A stretch of 64,000 nt of DNA from Warburgia ugandensis (taxonomy: Eukaryota > Streptophyta > Magnoliopsida > Canellales > Canellaceae). Below the pieces are notes generated by a model. It was not told the DNA's origin, did not search any database, and saw nothing but the letters and a program-made list of their open reading frames with translations. Shown here one piece after another: positions 38,329 through 53,163 of the stretch. The DNA is taken from assembly GCA_035236585.1 (NCBI GenBank), contig CP141133.1, positions 45,401,729-45,465,728 of the forward strand, given 5' to 3'. Made by a program: the position numbers and the translations under genes. Numbering within the stretch: the stretch's first letter is position 1; every line of letters starts with the position of its first letter.

Positions 38329-41300
38329 TGTAATGACTCAAAAAATTTAAGCTATTTTTGTATCATTTGTCATTTACTAAATTGTTATAGATTATTTATT
38401 TTAAAAAGTAATACATATAATTATATTAATAGGTGGATAAATGTTCTATTTTAATTAAACATGAAACTAAAGAATCTATGAGATGCTTGCATAATTAGAT
38501 TCTACTCTCGAAATGGAATCCAACGCCTTAAAGAATACTGAAAACGAAGTTCGTATGACCAAGTTATGAACTTTTGAAGATGAATGGAATTTTTGTAAAT
38601 TGAATTTAAAAACAATACAACAGGAAAACGCAAGGGGTCATTTTGATAATGACACCCCCCTTCACCGTCTTCCTCCTCTAACCGACGCACAACACCGCCT
38701 TCCTCAAGCAGTAGTGCGGTGCTGTAAAGAATGGCAGCACCACCATTGGGGTAGCACCGCCTTCACCAGCTATAAAAGCCCCTTCCCCTCTCCCATCGAT
38801 CATCGTCTTCCCCTCTTCTCCTCTAGCATTTTCCTACATTTTTCGATGTCTAGGGTTCCAGAAACAAGGAACATGATCACCAGTTAGATCTTGAAAACAG
38901 CCGTCCAAATGACGATGGATCGAAGAGTAAACAACACCATTGGATTCCTTGTGAAGAAAGGACCAAAAGCCCTCAAAAAATTTCTAAATCAAAGTTAGTT
39001 TCACCATTGATCAAGCTAAAATTCAAATTCCGACAACAATTCATTTTCTAGCAAACCTCTAACATGAAATTCTTGTTTTTCAGCATCAAATGAACACAGA
39101 ATGACTCCAAACTTGATAGGAGTGAAGGTAAGAGCCTAATCTACAAACCCTTTTAATTTGGAGTTAATCAGACTTAGAAATTGTCACCTACGACAACTGC
39201 GCCGGTCGTCTTCCCCGGCAATGGTCAATTACACAGGCGACCTAATCTTGTACCCAGGACACACCCCCGTAACGCATGACAGGAATGCACGCTCTAGAGT
39301 GTCCTTCAGGTGTGTATGAGTGTATGGGTGCAGTCTCAGTTCCACCAGGAAGCACACGCTTCCTAGGAACCGTGATGCATAGACCCTATCTTGTCAAATC
39401 TAGATCATTTATCTAACCTACAGCACTAAAATTGCAATTAAGAAGGCTATATAACTCCGATCGACGATCTAAAAGGACCATTGCATTCATATTGATGACA
39501 TGGACCTTATTCAATAAAATTTAAGATCAGAGGACTATTTAATTTGACTATAGCCTAAAAAACTATAGCAATCTCATATATCTGCAAGATAAAAAATGTT
39601 CAAATCTCACAGATTGATCCATTAGATATGTTAGGAATCAATATACCTAAATAAATCTTAAATTACAAAGATCAACCTTTGAATTCTGACCATTCAATTA
39701 CAAGATCTTGAAGACATAAAAGTTATTTATGGCAATCTAACCATTAAATATTAGATCTATAAGTGATATCTAGCTTGGAAATGTATTAAGCAATGATCTA
39801 TAACCTAAAGGATAGATCTAGCCAATGATTTATAAAGAATGGAAAATGATACTTGATTTCTTGTTATCAAATAATATCCAAGACTTCACAAAGGTGATTC
39901 AGGAGTCGAGTGAAGAAAAGCATGATTCAAGAGACATCGAGGTAGGTAGTCTGATACTGCTAAGTTTTCAAATGCATCTCCAAACTCTAATTGATTTATG
40001 CAATCTTGATGACCGTGTTTAGTCTGCTTTTTGTGATATGATATTCTTATAATGAGTATGCAGATTTTCCTTATGATCTTGCATGCAATTGCTTGCATAT
40101 TTGATAAATAATCTTTATATAAGCACTGCATACATGTCCTGGAACTAGTTGCATAAATTGCACGATTTGTGATGATTGAGATTCAAAATATATACATATT
40201 TATATGCATTGCTCACATGTTTTGAAACGCAATGCATAGATTGCATGATTTACGATGATTGAGATTTGAATTAATTATATGTGGGCTATTGAGCCTGGTG
40301 GGCACTATGCTGAGAGGTTGTTATGTATGGGGTTGGCCTCCCAACCTCTACCACAAAAAAGTGGATGGTATTGAAGCCAAAATGGCATTGTCCCTTCCTC
40401 AACTACCGTGGTAAATAGGGACGACCACTGAAGGTGTTCATGGCACCCTTTCGGGGACATATCCATAGTCGTCGTGGAGGGCTATGGTGGGCGATCTCTA
40501 GATACTAGAGACACACGATTCCAGCTGTGTGCTAATCGTGAGCATAGTTGGCCCTATGATTTCAGTTTTATCGATATGCATATAGCATTAAGATGGTTGT
40601 AGACAAGTACTCATGACCAGTCGGTTTGATGTGTTTACCGACCTATCGGCTTAAGTTCTAAGTAGGAAGATCGTTGAATGAGGCAGCCTGAGGTGGGAAC
40701 AAAACCGAAAAACCATGTGCATGATATCTATAAGGATGTTATCATCTGCTTTGAATGATTACTATTTTAATAGTTTCATGATTATTATATTTGACTCGTT
40801 GATTTGATGTGTTTTTCAAGATCTTCTTACATGGGCTGATCGATTACTACTTTATGATTTTAGTCATATTGATATTATTGCATACTGGATTTCTGTAAAG
40901 CAATCCATAGTTATATCATTGATTTTTGGATTTCGATAAAAGCTTCCATGGTTGATAATGTGTAAATGAGCGTATGGTTTTATACATGTTTACACAAAAA
41001 GGAAATTGCACAATGTTTAACATGGAAAGCCTCTTTTGAAACCATGCATGTTGCATGCCGTGTTTTCAAAATAGTAATATCAGATCACCTACTGAGTATG
41101 AGGAATACTCACCCAAATATATTATTTTTATAGATTATCTCCACACAGGATTAAAAGAAGCATCAAAAAATGTTAGTGCTATGATCAAGTGAATGAAGAG
41201 AGGACAAACATAAATGTAAGTATATGATCTACCCTTTGGACATGTATCTGTAATTACTACAGCTGGACTGCAAGCTGTGACTGGATAGACCTGGGAAGAC

Positions 41301-41504
41301 ATTTATGATTACCGTAATTTTCAAAGCTACTTTGTTCATTTTAAAAGAAAATGACACTCGGGGTTTTCAAAATGAATTTAAAAATAAAAGATTTTTCTGT
41401 TGCATTGCATTGTTTTTATAAAAATTGTTTTCAAATAAGGATCGATCCCACATTAGGAATTAGTTTTGCATTTAAAAATACATGTGAAAACCTAGGTCGT
41501 CACA
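38329..41504 (+). mobile_element. Solo LTR, family I, 3176 bp, target duplication ATTTG
   Basis: It starts TGTAATGACTCAAA and ends TAGGTCGTCACA, flanked by ATTTG at 38324-38328 and 41505-41509. It shares AATGGAATCCAACGCCTTAA near 38513, a TATA box at 38771-38778, AAGGTAAG at 39125-39132 and GAGGTAGGT at 39939-39947. The closest relative in the window is 12054-14617: both have a TATCCATAGTCG stretch (14027, 40460) and TGAGGCAGCCT (14244, 40678). No internal region is attached. Confidence 0.92.
38771..38778 (+). promoter_or_regulatory. TATA box of the LTR promoter
   Basis: TATAAAAG follows GTAGCACCGCC and precedes a C/T-rich leader, in the same place as in the sister LTRs. Confidence 0.6.
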
Positions 41505-41509
41505 ATTTG

Positions 41510-42756
41510 TGTATCTATAAGCTTTATTTGAGAAATATGTTGGAACATTGACCAGAATAAATTGTTCTATGTCTTCCATTTGGCACTTGGGCTTAAGAAA
41601 AAATGTCAACTTTGATTATGAAAAGTTAGAATATTTACTTAGTTCTTCTGATGCATATGTATGCTTTTAATAGAAGGAAAAAATTTCTACTTCGGCTTTG
41701 GTGGTACTAAATTTTGATCTTCCAATGTTTCAATAATTCCTTTGTTTTTGCTTCCTCAAGATATGTATATTGTCAAATAATGGACTAAATATAAATTGTT
41801 GGAAATAATGGTTCTTGAACCACTACTTCCTATAATGAAACAAAGCATTTAACCTACTTGATTAAGTACTCGTACAATGTAGTTTAAGATTCCTTTATGT
41901 TCTAGTAATAGTTGTATGCAACATCATCATTGGGGACCATAGCCTTAATGGACTTCTATGAGGCTTTCTACTTGGATCCTTGCTTGCTAACTCTTTCATC
42001 TATACTTTCATCTGCCTTCGACTTGCTCTTGACACATAGTTATTTAGACCCTGTTGTAGTTCTAGATATGTTGTGGGTAAAGCTTCACTATCCAGTATAG
42101 AATTCTAGTCAAGTCTGTCAATTTTTGTTTAACTTTGTTCCATTTATGTAGGCTTTGTTTATCTCCACTTTATGCTTTTGGTTGTGATATTTATTTTCTA
42201 GTTATTGATGTAATTTGCATGATTTTTTTGAGGCAATTTCAACATGGAAATCCTAGGAAAGAAACATGGTTTGTAGTTTGATCGACACAACACATCTCAG
42301 TATTAGCTCTGTTACCTTAAGTTGTAAGAAAATACAATAGCTACTCTCACTATTTTCTCCTAAATATATTCTTATGAACAACTAAGGATTGGGAAATTTT
42401 GTTTATTACCCATTGTATATTTTTATCTTTTAAACTGTCGATGGTTGTTGAATTATGCCTTTTTTTCTAGATATCTTCAAGAATTCTTACACCATGAGCA
42501 CACATACAACACCATAGGTATGTGTTTCTTGTTTGTTCTTTAATTTAGCTCTCTGTTTATTTCTTTATTTCTCACTCAAGCTATCTATTTTTCTTTGCTT
42601 ATTCACTCTATGATTGATGTTTTTTTCATTCTTTATAGAGTTTGATTCTTGTTTTTTTTTATTCTATATGTTTTTATGATTGTTCCTTGTTCTGATTAAT
42701 ATGACCTTTTAATGAAGTAATTGTTGTTTAATGTATACTAAATTTTGTTTCAAGAC
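41510..42756. other. Unassigned stretch left of the hAT transposase
   Basis: The stretch is T-rich with no recognised domain. It continues from 37814-38323 across the solo LTR. It may include the hAT element's 5' non-coding part: a CACCATGAGC start context near 42491 is followed at once by a stop and a donor-like GTATGT. No terminal inverted repeat was found. Confidence 0.35.
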
Positions 42757-43559
42757 TGAAATATAAGCACAAGTTGGGAGCAATAATTTGTTTGATAGTT
42801 AGAATTAGGTGTATGAGAATTAGGATGACGATGATATAGCTAATTTGGAGAATGAAGAGTTATTTTTGAAATCCATCAAAGGTAAAAAACATAAGAAGTT
42901 GATGTCTCCAGTATGGAATTCTTTCGAATAACTTCTGATATCGAAAGATAGAAGGAAAAGGTCTAAATGCAAGAAGTGCTACATATATTTGCAAGAACAA
43001 ATTTGGTATAGGTAATTTAAAACAACATTTAAAGATTTGTCAGTAAAGCTACTCTCGTGATATAAGCCAGTTGCTTTTTTCTCAAAATCAGAGGACTATG
43101 TCTCTAAGTTCTGAAAAGTTTGATCATGAATTTTTCTATGAGTTACTAGTAGTTGTAGTTGTTATGCATGATTTGCCTTTTTAATTTGTTGAGTATGATG
43201 GAATTACAGTTGTATTGAAATATTTGTGAGCAAATTTGCATTTGATAAGTAGAAATACAGTAAAAGCAAATGTACTAAGAATGTATAGAAGAGAAAAAGA
43301 AAAGATAAAAGAGATGCTAGAGTTGACCCCTAGTAGGATAAGTTTAACATCTAATTTTTAGAGTTCTTGTATTACTGATGGTTATATAAGTCTCATAGCA
43401 CATTTTATAGATAGTGAGTGGGTTTTACACAAGAGGATCCTAAATTTTTTGTTTTCTACCACCTCCACATAATGGAATATCTTAAGCAAAAAAAGTATAC
43501 TCATTATTAAAAAAGAAGGGATTGAGAAAAAGATTTTTTCAATCACTTTAGACAATGTT
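42757..43559 (+). pseudogene. hAT transposase, N-terminal part (RICESLEEPER-like), broken
   Basis: This is the N-terminal half of an Ac/hAT-superfamily transposase. A BED zinc finger is visible: SPVWNSFE, then SKCKKCYIYL (42964), then in the next frame GIGNLKQHLKICQ (43010), giving the C-C-H-C ligands. Further on come HDLPF, FVEYDGI, LISRNTVKANVL, MYRREKEKIKEMLEL, then LTSNF, TDGYISLIAHFID, WVLHKRILNF, and finally GIEKKIFSITLDNVSN, which carries the second catalytic aspartate region (TLDNAS in relatives). Stops occur at 42936 and after HDLPF near 43182, and there are frame changes, for instance within the BED finger, so it is dead. The solo LTR at 43560 splits it inside TLDNVS. The second half is at 48579. 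Confidence 0.88.
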
Positions 43560-46500
43560 TCTAACGCCCCTAATTTTTGGTAAGGAAATTAAATAAATAT
43601 TGAAATTGAGAATTTCAATGAAAATCAAGCTAGAATATTAGGGTTATTTAGAATGTACTTATAAAATTATAATCAAGGGATAAGACATGTATAATTGAAA
43701 TTGAACTCAGTAAACCCTTCAGAATGACTGTAAGCACGACAAATTCTAAATTCAGATGAAAAATCCTTAATTTTCTTCATTTTATAGACAAAAGGGTAAA
43801 ATAGTAATTTTACCCAAAATCGAGAACTGAGACATCAAAATTTAGAATGTGTTGAGAAATACAAATCCAACACTACTAAGTACGCTCAATTCTGAGATCA
43901 TGGGAATAAACCTTAATTTTTATACATAAAGAGCAAAATGGTTTTTTACACTATGTGGTGCCCACAAGGGACCTAAAAAGGAATCTTATGGCCAGCCCAC
44001 GTGAAATCATGAGTCAAACCCCTACCAGCTGGTCTTGAAGAAAAAGGTGGTAGTGGGAATCCAAAGACAATTAAATAATCAAAAGAAATCAAAGTAATGA
44101 TTTCAAGTAATCATGGAAAATTCAAAACACCTTTATAAATAACTTTAAAAAATACTAGAAATTTTCCTAATGTGCCTCACGAGGTCCCCTAGCATTTCCA
44201 AAAATCCCAGATCTAGAAACGTTCCCCATCTTCCCAAATTTCTTTCCTTTCTCTCCTTCTCTCTTAAGCCCTATGGGCGTGTCCACAAACGCACTAAGCG
44301 CTCCAGACTTAGTGGAGCCGTCTGGCGTGTCCTAGGACGCTTTGTCCCCGATGGGATTGGGTTTCTGCCTGGAAACCCTATTTGAATTAGCCATCACCTA
44401 CCAATCGTTGAATTTAAATCTTCACCATTGGATCTAGTCGGAAAAGGTTTATATACAAAAGCCCTTTGGTTCCATGATGATCCACCTCCTAGATCTCCGA
44501 AAAAATGAAAACAAAATCCAACCAATGCTGTTTACCATCTTCGGTAGTTTCTTCACAAAATTCAGGCCAATTTGGCCGGTGAAGGCAGATCTTACACCAT
44601 TTGAGATCTTCATCATCGGGTGTTCTTCAAAACCCCCATGATCCCCCACATTCTCTGGCAACGGCAACCAAGAATCAAGCTCTGTATATGTTTTCCAGCA
44701 CTAGGGTTTTCTTCATCTTCTTCGACATGTTTTTCTCCTTCTCCGGTAAATTTCTCCCCCTCAGCCTGGAACAGGTAAGTACCCTCAATCCCCTCTTTCA
44801 TTTCCAGTAAGTAGATCTGGTTTTCTGGCCACCTGGAGAACTCCCCAGCCGTTGATCCATCGGGAACGACGGATCCGGCATTGAGGGTTGAGATCTCCTG
44901 CTTCTCTTGCTTAGATCCAAATTTTGAGCCATTGGATGATTTCCTGGGGCCCCAAAACCCCAGGAGATGAGATATGGTCCCTTGAAAGTCATGGACGAAA
45001 GAGATCTAGCCATGGCGATCCGACAGTCCAGATCTGGACGTCTCACCCATAGCCAGTCACCTCCGCCCAACGACCTACTACAAATAGTAAAGGGCACCGG
45101 CCGTTGGACCTCCTGCACCCGTAACCCAGATCTGATCTGGGCCATCCATTATGTTAACTGAAAACTTAGATCTCCAATTAAGAGCTCTATATAGCTCTGA
45201 TTTTAGATCTGAAACCTGCTATGGATTCCTTATATCTTCTATAATCCACTAAACTTGTTAGATCTTGGTTTTAAATTGTATTTTCATGTTCTCTTTAGTA
45301 AAATCCATGCCATTGATCTTGGATCATGGCCCAGATGACCCCAAACTAAAAAACTAAATTGGTGGATGTGTTCATAAGATCCAAAAAAATTAATAAACAT
45401 GATCACAGTAGAAATTTGGTGTATATATATTAATCAAATAAAGAACAACAGTAAGAATAAAATTTAGCCCTTAAAACAGGTTGAAAGTTTTAAACCTCAA
45501 TTCTAATCTCAATTGAAATCCAAATTGAGATCAGAAAGTTTTGATGGATTCCTTGTGATGATTATAATGTACTAAACCAATAAAATTGTAATTTTAATTA
45601 ATTAATTTTTTTATAATTAAGTGGATAAGTATACTAACATCCTTTATCTACAAGATCTAGGATGATCAGATCAATAAAAATTGGTTGGATGATGATATAA
45701 TGTAATAAGATAAATAAGTGGGTTATATGTAATTGAATAGATATATCTTGAGAGATCTAGCCTTAAAAAGTACTAACATCCCTAAAAGTGAATAGTATCT
45801 CCTAGATCAAGATGATCCAGGATTATTGGACTGTATTGATATATTTTGATGATGATCTTGAGATAAGATCATATGAATTTATGGAATGGATGATGAGGAT
45901 TTGGGCTAGATCAAGATCTATGCTCTTAAATGGGAGAAAGTAACTTAAGATCTCCTTGATCGGGTAGATCAAGGAAGATCAAATCAATGGATGATATACA
46001 TCAATGATTTAGCAATGAAATTATGTCAATAATAAATATTAGATCTAAGATAAAATGAAGGAACAAGATTTTAAACCCAAAAAGATGAAAATTGAATAAG
46101 GATCAATTAAGACCGTTGGATCATGATAGCATGTTAGATTTCTATTTGAATTATTGAACATTATGATAATTGTCTTTCATTGCTTAGTTGAGTTAATTAT
46201 AGAATTATTTATTTATTATTTTTATTCTTTAAATCTATGCTTTAATACTTAAGTAATGAAAATTTCATGGAAATTGTAATTAAATGAAATTAGAATGGAA
46301 GGACATTGACATGGATATGTGACATGGACTTAATGTTAGTAAGGACCGTAGTTAGTAGGATAATATAAAGAATATAAATTCCTTGGTCCAAATTAGGAGA
46401 ATAATAAATCTCCATGAATGACATTTTAGTTCATGGATTTAATTTAAAATCAATTAGAAAGAGTAGTTAGGGTTAAATGCTCATAGGAACCTTATGAAAG

Positions 46501-48578
46501 GTTGAGTTAGGGTCAAGCTAGTGAATGATGGACGTAGTGGTTAAGGGGGTTATCTAATAGAGCAATGCTCTCCCCCCACCTTCTGTTGACGTTTGAGAGG
46601 TCTAAATGCCTCCTTACATCAGGATTGAAGTAACCATTTTGTGTTCAACCATTCAACTAGCAAGCCTTAGCAAATTTGACATAAGAGGATCTTCTAGACT
46701 TAGTATGAAATAAGCTACCCTCAACCAATAAAACATTAATTGGTTGAGTAATAATAATAAGAGCATAAAATGTAGTAAATCATCAAATCCTAATAAAAAT
46801 TGTAATCAAGATAAAGATGACCAAACAAGATCCACAAGATCTTAAATGATCAAAAACAATTAGAATACTAATGTAGTATTGTATTACGTATGTATATGTA
46901 GAGATTATGTATGGGTATGTTGAAGAACATAGATAGAGAATCCAAACCCTTGATCAAATCTAATTCAAGGAAAATTAGGAAATCCCTCATAGTGATACAT
47001 ACTTAAATAGAGAAATAACCTTATACGTATGGTTTGACAGATGGATGAATCCTGACCATGATGGACATTGTGGAAGAATACACTTGAGAAGTATGAATCA
47101 AGATACTACTTTGAGGTAGGTGGATGTACGAGAATGTATTAAGGATTCATGTGTACACAATCATGATCTTAGTCTGTAATTATAGACCTTCATGATATAA
47201 TTATGCTTAGTACCTTAGCATAGTCATGATCCAAAACATATGATCCAACTAAGTGATCCAAAATATATGATCCAACTAAGTGATCCAACTAAGTGATCTA
47301 ACCAAATGATCAAACTGAGTGATCCAACCTCATAATCTAATCCAATTGATCTAATCTGATGATCAAGTCTAATGAGGTGAAAGTAATGAGATATGGAAAC
47401 TAAGGAAACCCTAAGAATAGGGTATGTAAAATATTCTAGCCTTAGTTAAACAGACACATCATCTGATATGTACAATGTATTTTCCATACAAGTATGGAGG
47501 CTTGTGATTTTGTTTTACACAAAGATAGAGACTGGGGATGCTATGCTAAGGAAGTTATGAGGGTTTGGCCACCCGCTTCCTAAAACTTATATGATGGATG
47601 CCATGCCCAAAGAGAAGCTAAATGTCGGGTGGGGCAATAATGGGAAGGCCCCACTGTGACAGCCATGGTCCACCCCATATGGACATGGAGTTGATATTCC
47701 ACAGTTGGTATTAGTGGAGGATTGCGGTCATCCGGGCGGGCTGTACGAATTGAGACTGACGCATAGTAGTCCTAATGTATTTTCCATTATGATGCACATA
47801 TGATAAGCATAATGTAATGCCATGGCATGATGAGATGCCAATACATAAGTTCCTAGAAATCTCCCCCATAAATATTGGCTGGATATTGATTTCCTAAGAG
47901 GAAGTATAGCCAGGGGAAGGAACAAGTTTTGAGCAATCTTCACTATATTAACTAATTTGTCATGTACTACATAAATAACGTATATACCCTATGTGGAGAT
48001 AACTTATGAATAGATAACTATGATGAAATAAGGACTGAGGTATGTATTCTTCTATTGATGAAGTAGTATGTTTTTGTATTCCCCTACCAAGCATAGCTTG
48101 CTAAGGTATTGTACATGTTTCCATGTTTACAATACCTCAAATACAGAGGAGGGTTAGAAGCTCAAGACTATAGAAGACTTAAGAAGATGTGGATGAATAA
48201 ATCAATCAAGATACATCCTCTTGAAGACATGTATTTTATTTGAGGGAATTGTATTGTATTGAGAGTTTTTAATGTATGGTGAGGTTTGCAAACTTTGGAT
48301 TATGGAATTTGGACAAGTATTGTACTAATACCGGGTTGTACTGTGAACCACTAGATGGATTCTAGAAGTTTAATAAAATTGTATTCCTTCAATGGAATTT
48401 TATTTTGTACACAAATTATACTTATGTTATGTATGAAGTGGTGACTTGGGCTTTCAAAACAAGTCTTAAAAGAAAAGAATTTTCGTTGTTTTGTTTTGCA
48501 AAAAATTTTTACTAAGGGGACTCCCTTGCCTTTGAAAAATGCATTACAAATTGTGCTTTAAAAACCCAGATCGTCGCA
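43560..48578 (+). mobile_element. Solo LTR, family I, 5019 bp, target duplication ATGTT
   Basis: It starts TCTAACGCCCC (first pair slightly changed from TG) and ends AGATCGTCGCA, flanked by ATGTT at 43555-43559 and 48579-48583. It shares with element A's right LTR the block GGGGATGCTATGCTA, then TATGAGGGTTTGGCCAC (9260, 47534) and the CAAGCATAGCTTG block (9495, 48088). A TATA box lies at 44134-44141, CAGGTAAG at 44772-44779 and GAGGTAGGT at 47113-47121. It is much longer than its sisters; the extra length lies mostly in a GATC-rich centre (45150-47400). It sits exactly inside the hAT transposase, which continues on both sides. Confidence 0.88.
47215..47365 (+). repeat. Short tandem repeat of ATGATCCAACTAAGTG type
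   Basis: Units of about 14 bases, read as GATCCAACTAAGT with variants, repeat roughly eight to ten times inside the 5-kb solo LTR. Variation is high. It is a local slippage array and explains part of the LTR's extra length. Confidence 0.7.
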
Positions 48579-50126
48579 ATGTTTCTACTAATAATTCTTC
48601 TATTGAGCTGTTAAGGCATCAATTGAACATAAAAAAGATAGTTGTTTGTGGTGGAGAGTTCTTTCATCTTCGTTGTTGTTGTCATATTATGAATTTGATT
48701 GTGCAAGATGATTTGAAAGAAATAGATAATGCCATTCAAAAAATTCAAGAGAGCATCAATTATGTCAAAGCATCATAAGGTAGAAAAGAAAATTTTTTAC
48801 ATGTCAATTGAAACCAAAAAGGGCTTAAGGCAAGATTGTTGTACAAGATGAAATTCAACATATGTGATAGTGCTATTTGTTACCCACGTGTATTTTGTCA
48901 CCTAGAATTAAGTGACTTAAATTATAAGCATTGTCCTTCTATAGACGAATGGCAAAAGGCGGCAAAAATTATCAAGTTTTTGGATGTTTTTTATGATGCT
49001 ACCTGCATGTTTTCTTAATCCAAATATCCTATAATAAATCTCTACTTTCATATAGAATTTGTGATTTATTTGAGTTTAACACTATACATGAGAAGTGATG
49101 ATGCCTATATGAAGAGCATGTCCACTCAAATATTTGCCAAGTTTTCAAAGAATTGGTCTAAATAGCACCATTTTGGCAAGTGCGTGTGTGTTGGATCCTC
49201 AATATAAGGAGTCATTTGTGGAATTCTCATACAAGAAATTATTTAGTAATGATTACTTGGAGTTTATTCAAGTTAGGGACAAGTTATTCTAGCTCTTCAA
49301 TGAATATATGGCTAAGAGTTCCCCTAATCTTCCCCATCTTCCTCCACAACTAGAGGTAGTGGTCTTAATGTTAATGATAGACAAAACTTGCCATATAGTT
49401 AAGAGGTTTTAGATGTGATGAAGGTAATTATATCTTTCATATGTGACTTATTATATTGTAATTTATTATGAATTGTCTTACATTAAGTGGAATAATATAA
49501 TTATGTTTGCATTAGGAATTTGATTCATTTGAAAGTGAAGAATGTTCTTTGGCTATACAAAAATCACAATTTGAGTTTTATTTGGATGAACCAAGATTGT
49601 AAGAGTCAAAGCTGGACATTCTTGCATTTTGGAAAGGCAATCAATATAGGGTGCTTAATTAATAATCTCTTATCTCATAAAAATAATATTATTTATAATA
49701 TTATTCACATTTATATATTTAAAGAAAATGTTGATTCCAAGTATCATGAACTTTTTGTTATGGCTCGCGATGTCTTAAGTATTCTTATATCTACAATTGT
49801 ATCAGAGTTTGCGTTAGTGTTGGTGGCTAGTTCTTAAACAATATGGGACTGCTTTAAATCCAGATACCATGCAAGCATTGATTTGTGTAAGAGATTAGCT
49901 ATATGGATTTATAGGTAATAATTTATTATTCTATATATAAACTTTATTTTATTTGATATATATTATATTTATGAGCTAAGTAATGACTAATGCATGTCTC
50001 ATTAATGCAGGTTTATTCTATATCATTGTATACTCGATTATTAGAGTTGCTATGGATAAGTTTGCTGAAGATATTACAAGCATAAGTAATAGTGCAGGAG
50101 CACTTCAACCGAGGACTCTAGAATAG
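48579..50126 (+). pseudogene. hAT transposase, C-terminal part (RICESLEEPER-like), broken
   Basis: It continues the transposase after the solo LTR: NVSTNNSSIELLRHQLN, then GGEFFHLRCCCHIMNLIVQD, LKEIDNAIQKIQESINYVKA (the RCCAHILNLIVQDGL block of hAT enzymes), then STDEWQKAAKIIKFL-type text near 48930 and SKLDILAFWKGNQYRVLN at 49603. Near 49760 comes MARDVLSILISTIVSEFA, the hAT dimerisation core (MARDILSIPxSTVASESAFS in relatives). Stops follow YVKAS (48776) and CMFS (49016), and there are further frame changes. An apparent intron (GT near 49915 to AG near 50009) separates the last coding bit, which reads MDKFAEDITSISNSAGALQ and ends at TAG 50124. No terminal inverted repeat was recognised on the right. 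Confidence 0.85.
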
Positions 50127-50299
50127 TTCATTTAGATTAATTTGTACTTTTGTACTTTTCATAACTTAGTAATGTGACACATATGTTTTATAATATATTC
50201 ATATTTGTTAGGTTGTATTAATTTTTTATGTTTGGTTTGTACCCCTTATTGAAGTCTTTTTTTTTATTTTACTTTTAGAGAGTTTTTATGTATGTGTTT

Positions 50300-52115
<1,816 letters not shown>

Positions 52116-52130
52116 TGTTAGTAGGATATT

Positions 52131-52255
52131 TACTGAAGCTTCGTGATAATAATAATGAAGCGACCGTGAAGTTTTGTGATGTATCATATGACTTGCCTCT
52201 GAGGTCCCTTGTTATCCTACAAGATTGTAAGACTGTAATCTTTAACACTACAAAG
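52131..52255 (+). pseudogene. Beta-galactosidase (GH35) exon fragment
   Basis: The open frame reads LRDNNNEATVKFCDVSYDL, then PLRSLVILQDCKTVIFNTTK, and ends at a donor (AAAG|GTGAG, GT at 52256). Plant beta-galactosidases carry ATVKF, then SYxLPxWSVSILPDCKNVVFNTAK and an intron at this very place. The Trp of LPxWS is Arg here and the Pro of ILPDC is Gln, so the copy has diverged from working enzymes. In a whole gene this exon lies within the catalytic and linker part of a secreted, cell-wall-acting enzyme. No other beta-galactosidase exon was recognised upstream, where the LTR ends at 52115. It is most likely a stranded or captured gene fragment. Confidence 0.6.
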
Positions 52256-52729
52256 GTGAGATTCACTACTATGCCTTTCATTCTTACAATCTCACTCCAC
52301 ACTTAATAGCCAATATCTCCATATCACTTAGATAGTATTTAATGATATTCATTAGCTAGCTTAACAGATGTCAAGATCCTGGAGCTAATGTTGCTAATTT
52401 CAGCTAGTCACATAGGAACTTTTTGCTCCTAAAGTTGCCATGGTAAATCAATCCTTTATTATTCTCTTTGTACTTGCTAAAATTTGATTCTTTAGAAATC
52501 CATAGTAAATTATGTAAGTCATCTTGATGCCTTCATCAAGGGCATATAACGAGGATCGTAATGCTCATGATCGCATGCTATAAACTAGGGGAAATTGCTA
52601 GAGAAAAAGCTAGTATATTCAAGGTGCTTTTTTTAGAACTTCCATTTTGTGAAAAGCAATTTCTTCTTTCTCTTATACACATATTTTTCTTTGATAAGTT
52701 TCATTTTGCTTTATTTTCTATTGACATAG

Positions 52730-52897
52730 CCTGAAGTTCTAGTCTTCACTGTTCCTCAACCAAAAGAAGTAATTTCAGTGCTTGAGAACAAAGCTTCTCA
52801 CTTAGGCTTAAGTTGGATGTCAATAGGAAATTTTTCCCAGTTAATGCAATCTTGTATAAAAAAAAATGTGAAGTTCCTTCTTTATCAGGAGTTATGA
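52730..52897 (+). pseudogene. Exon-like open segment, 55 codons, not identified
   Basis: It follows a good acceptor (T-rich tract, then GACATAG at 52723-52729) and reads PEVLVFTVPQPKEVISVLEN, then KASHLGLSWMSIGNFSQLMQ, ending in a stop at 52895. The phase fits the donor at 52256, so it could be the next exon of the beta-galactosidase fragment, where relatives have a variable stretch followed by a W-rich block. The match is too weak to assign. It could also be chance. Confidence 0.35.
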
Positions 52898-53163
52898 CTA
52901 AAAAGTTTTATCTTGAAGAAGAAACTATGTAATTTTTGTGCTGCTAACAAATGCCTCTCCAAGTTGTGCCTCCTCTCTATATTGGCTTGCTAAACTTTTC
53001 GGCCTTCCACTAGATGCACATATCTGCAACTTCTCAGACCCTCTTCTCAATCTCAACTTTGTCACTATTTCCCTCTCTTTATTTTCCTTTATTGCTCTAT
53101 CAAATGAAGATGGCATTGCAATAGTTCAGCGCCACCACCACCTGTTATCACGATAATGAAAAC

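Noticed and set aside
46500-46625. Stretch with a tRNA-like look in the 5-kb LTR
   Set aside because: No A and B box pair at proper spacing and no flanking repeats.
47215-47365. Regular short repeats that might recall a CRISPR array
   Set aside because: Units are about 14 bases without unique spacers, in a plant LTR; simple slippage.
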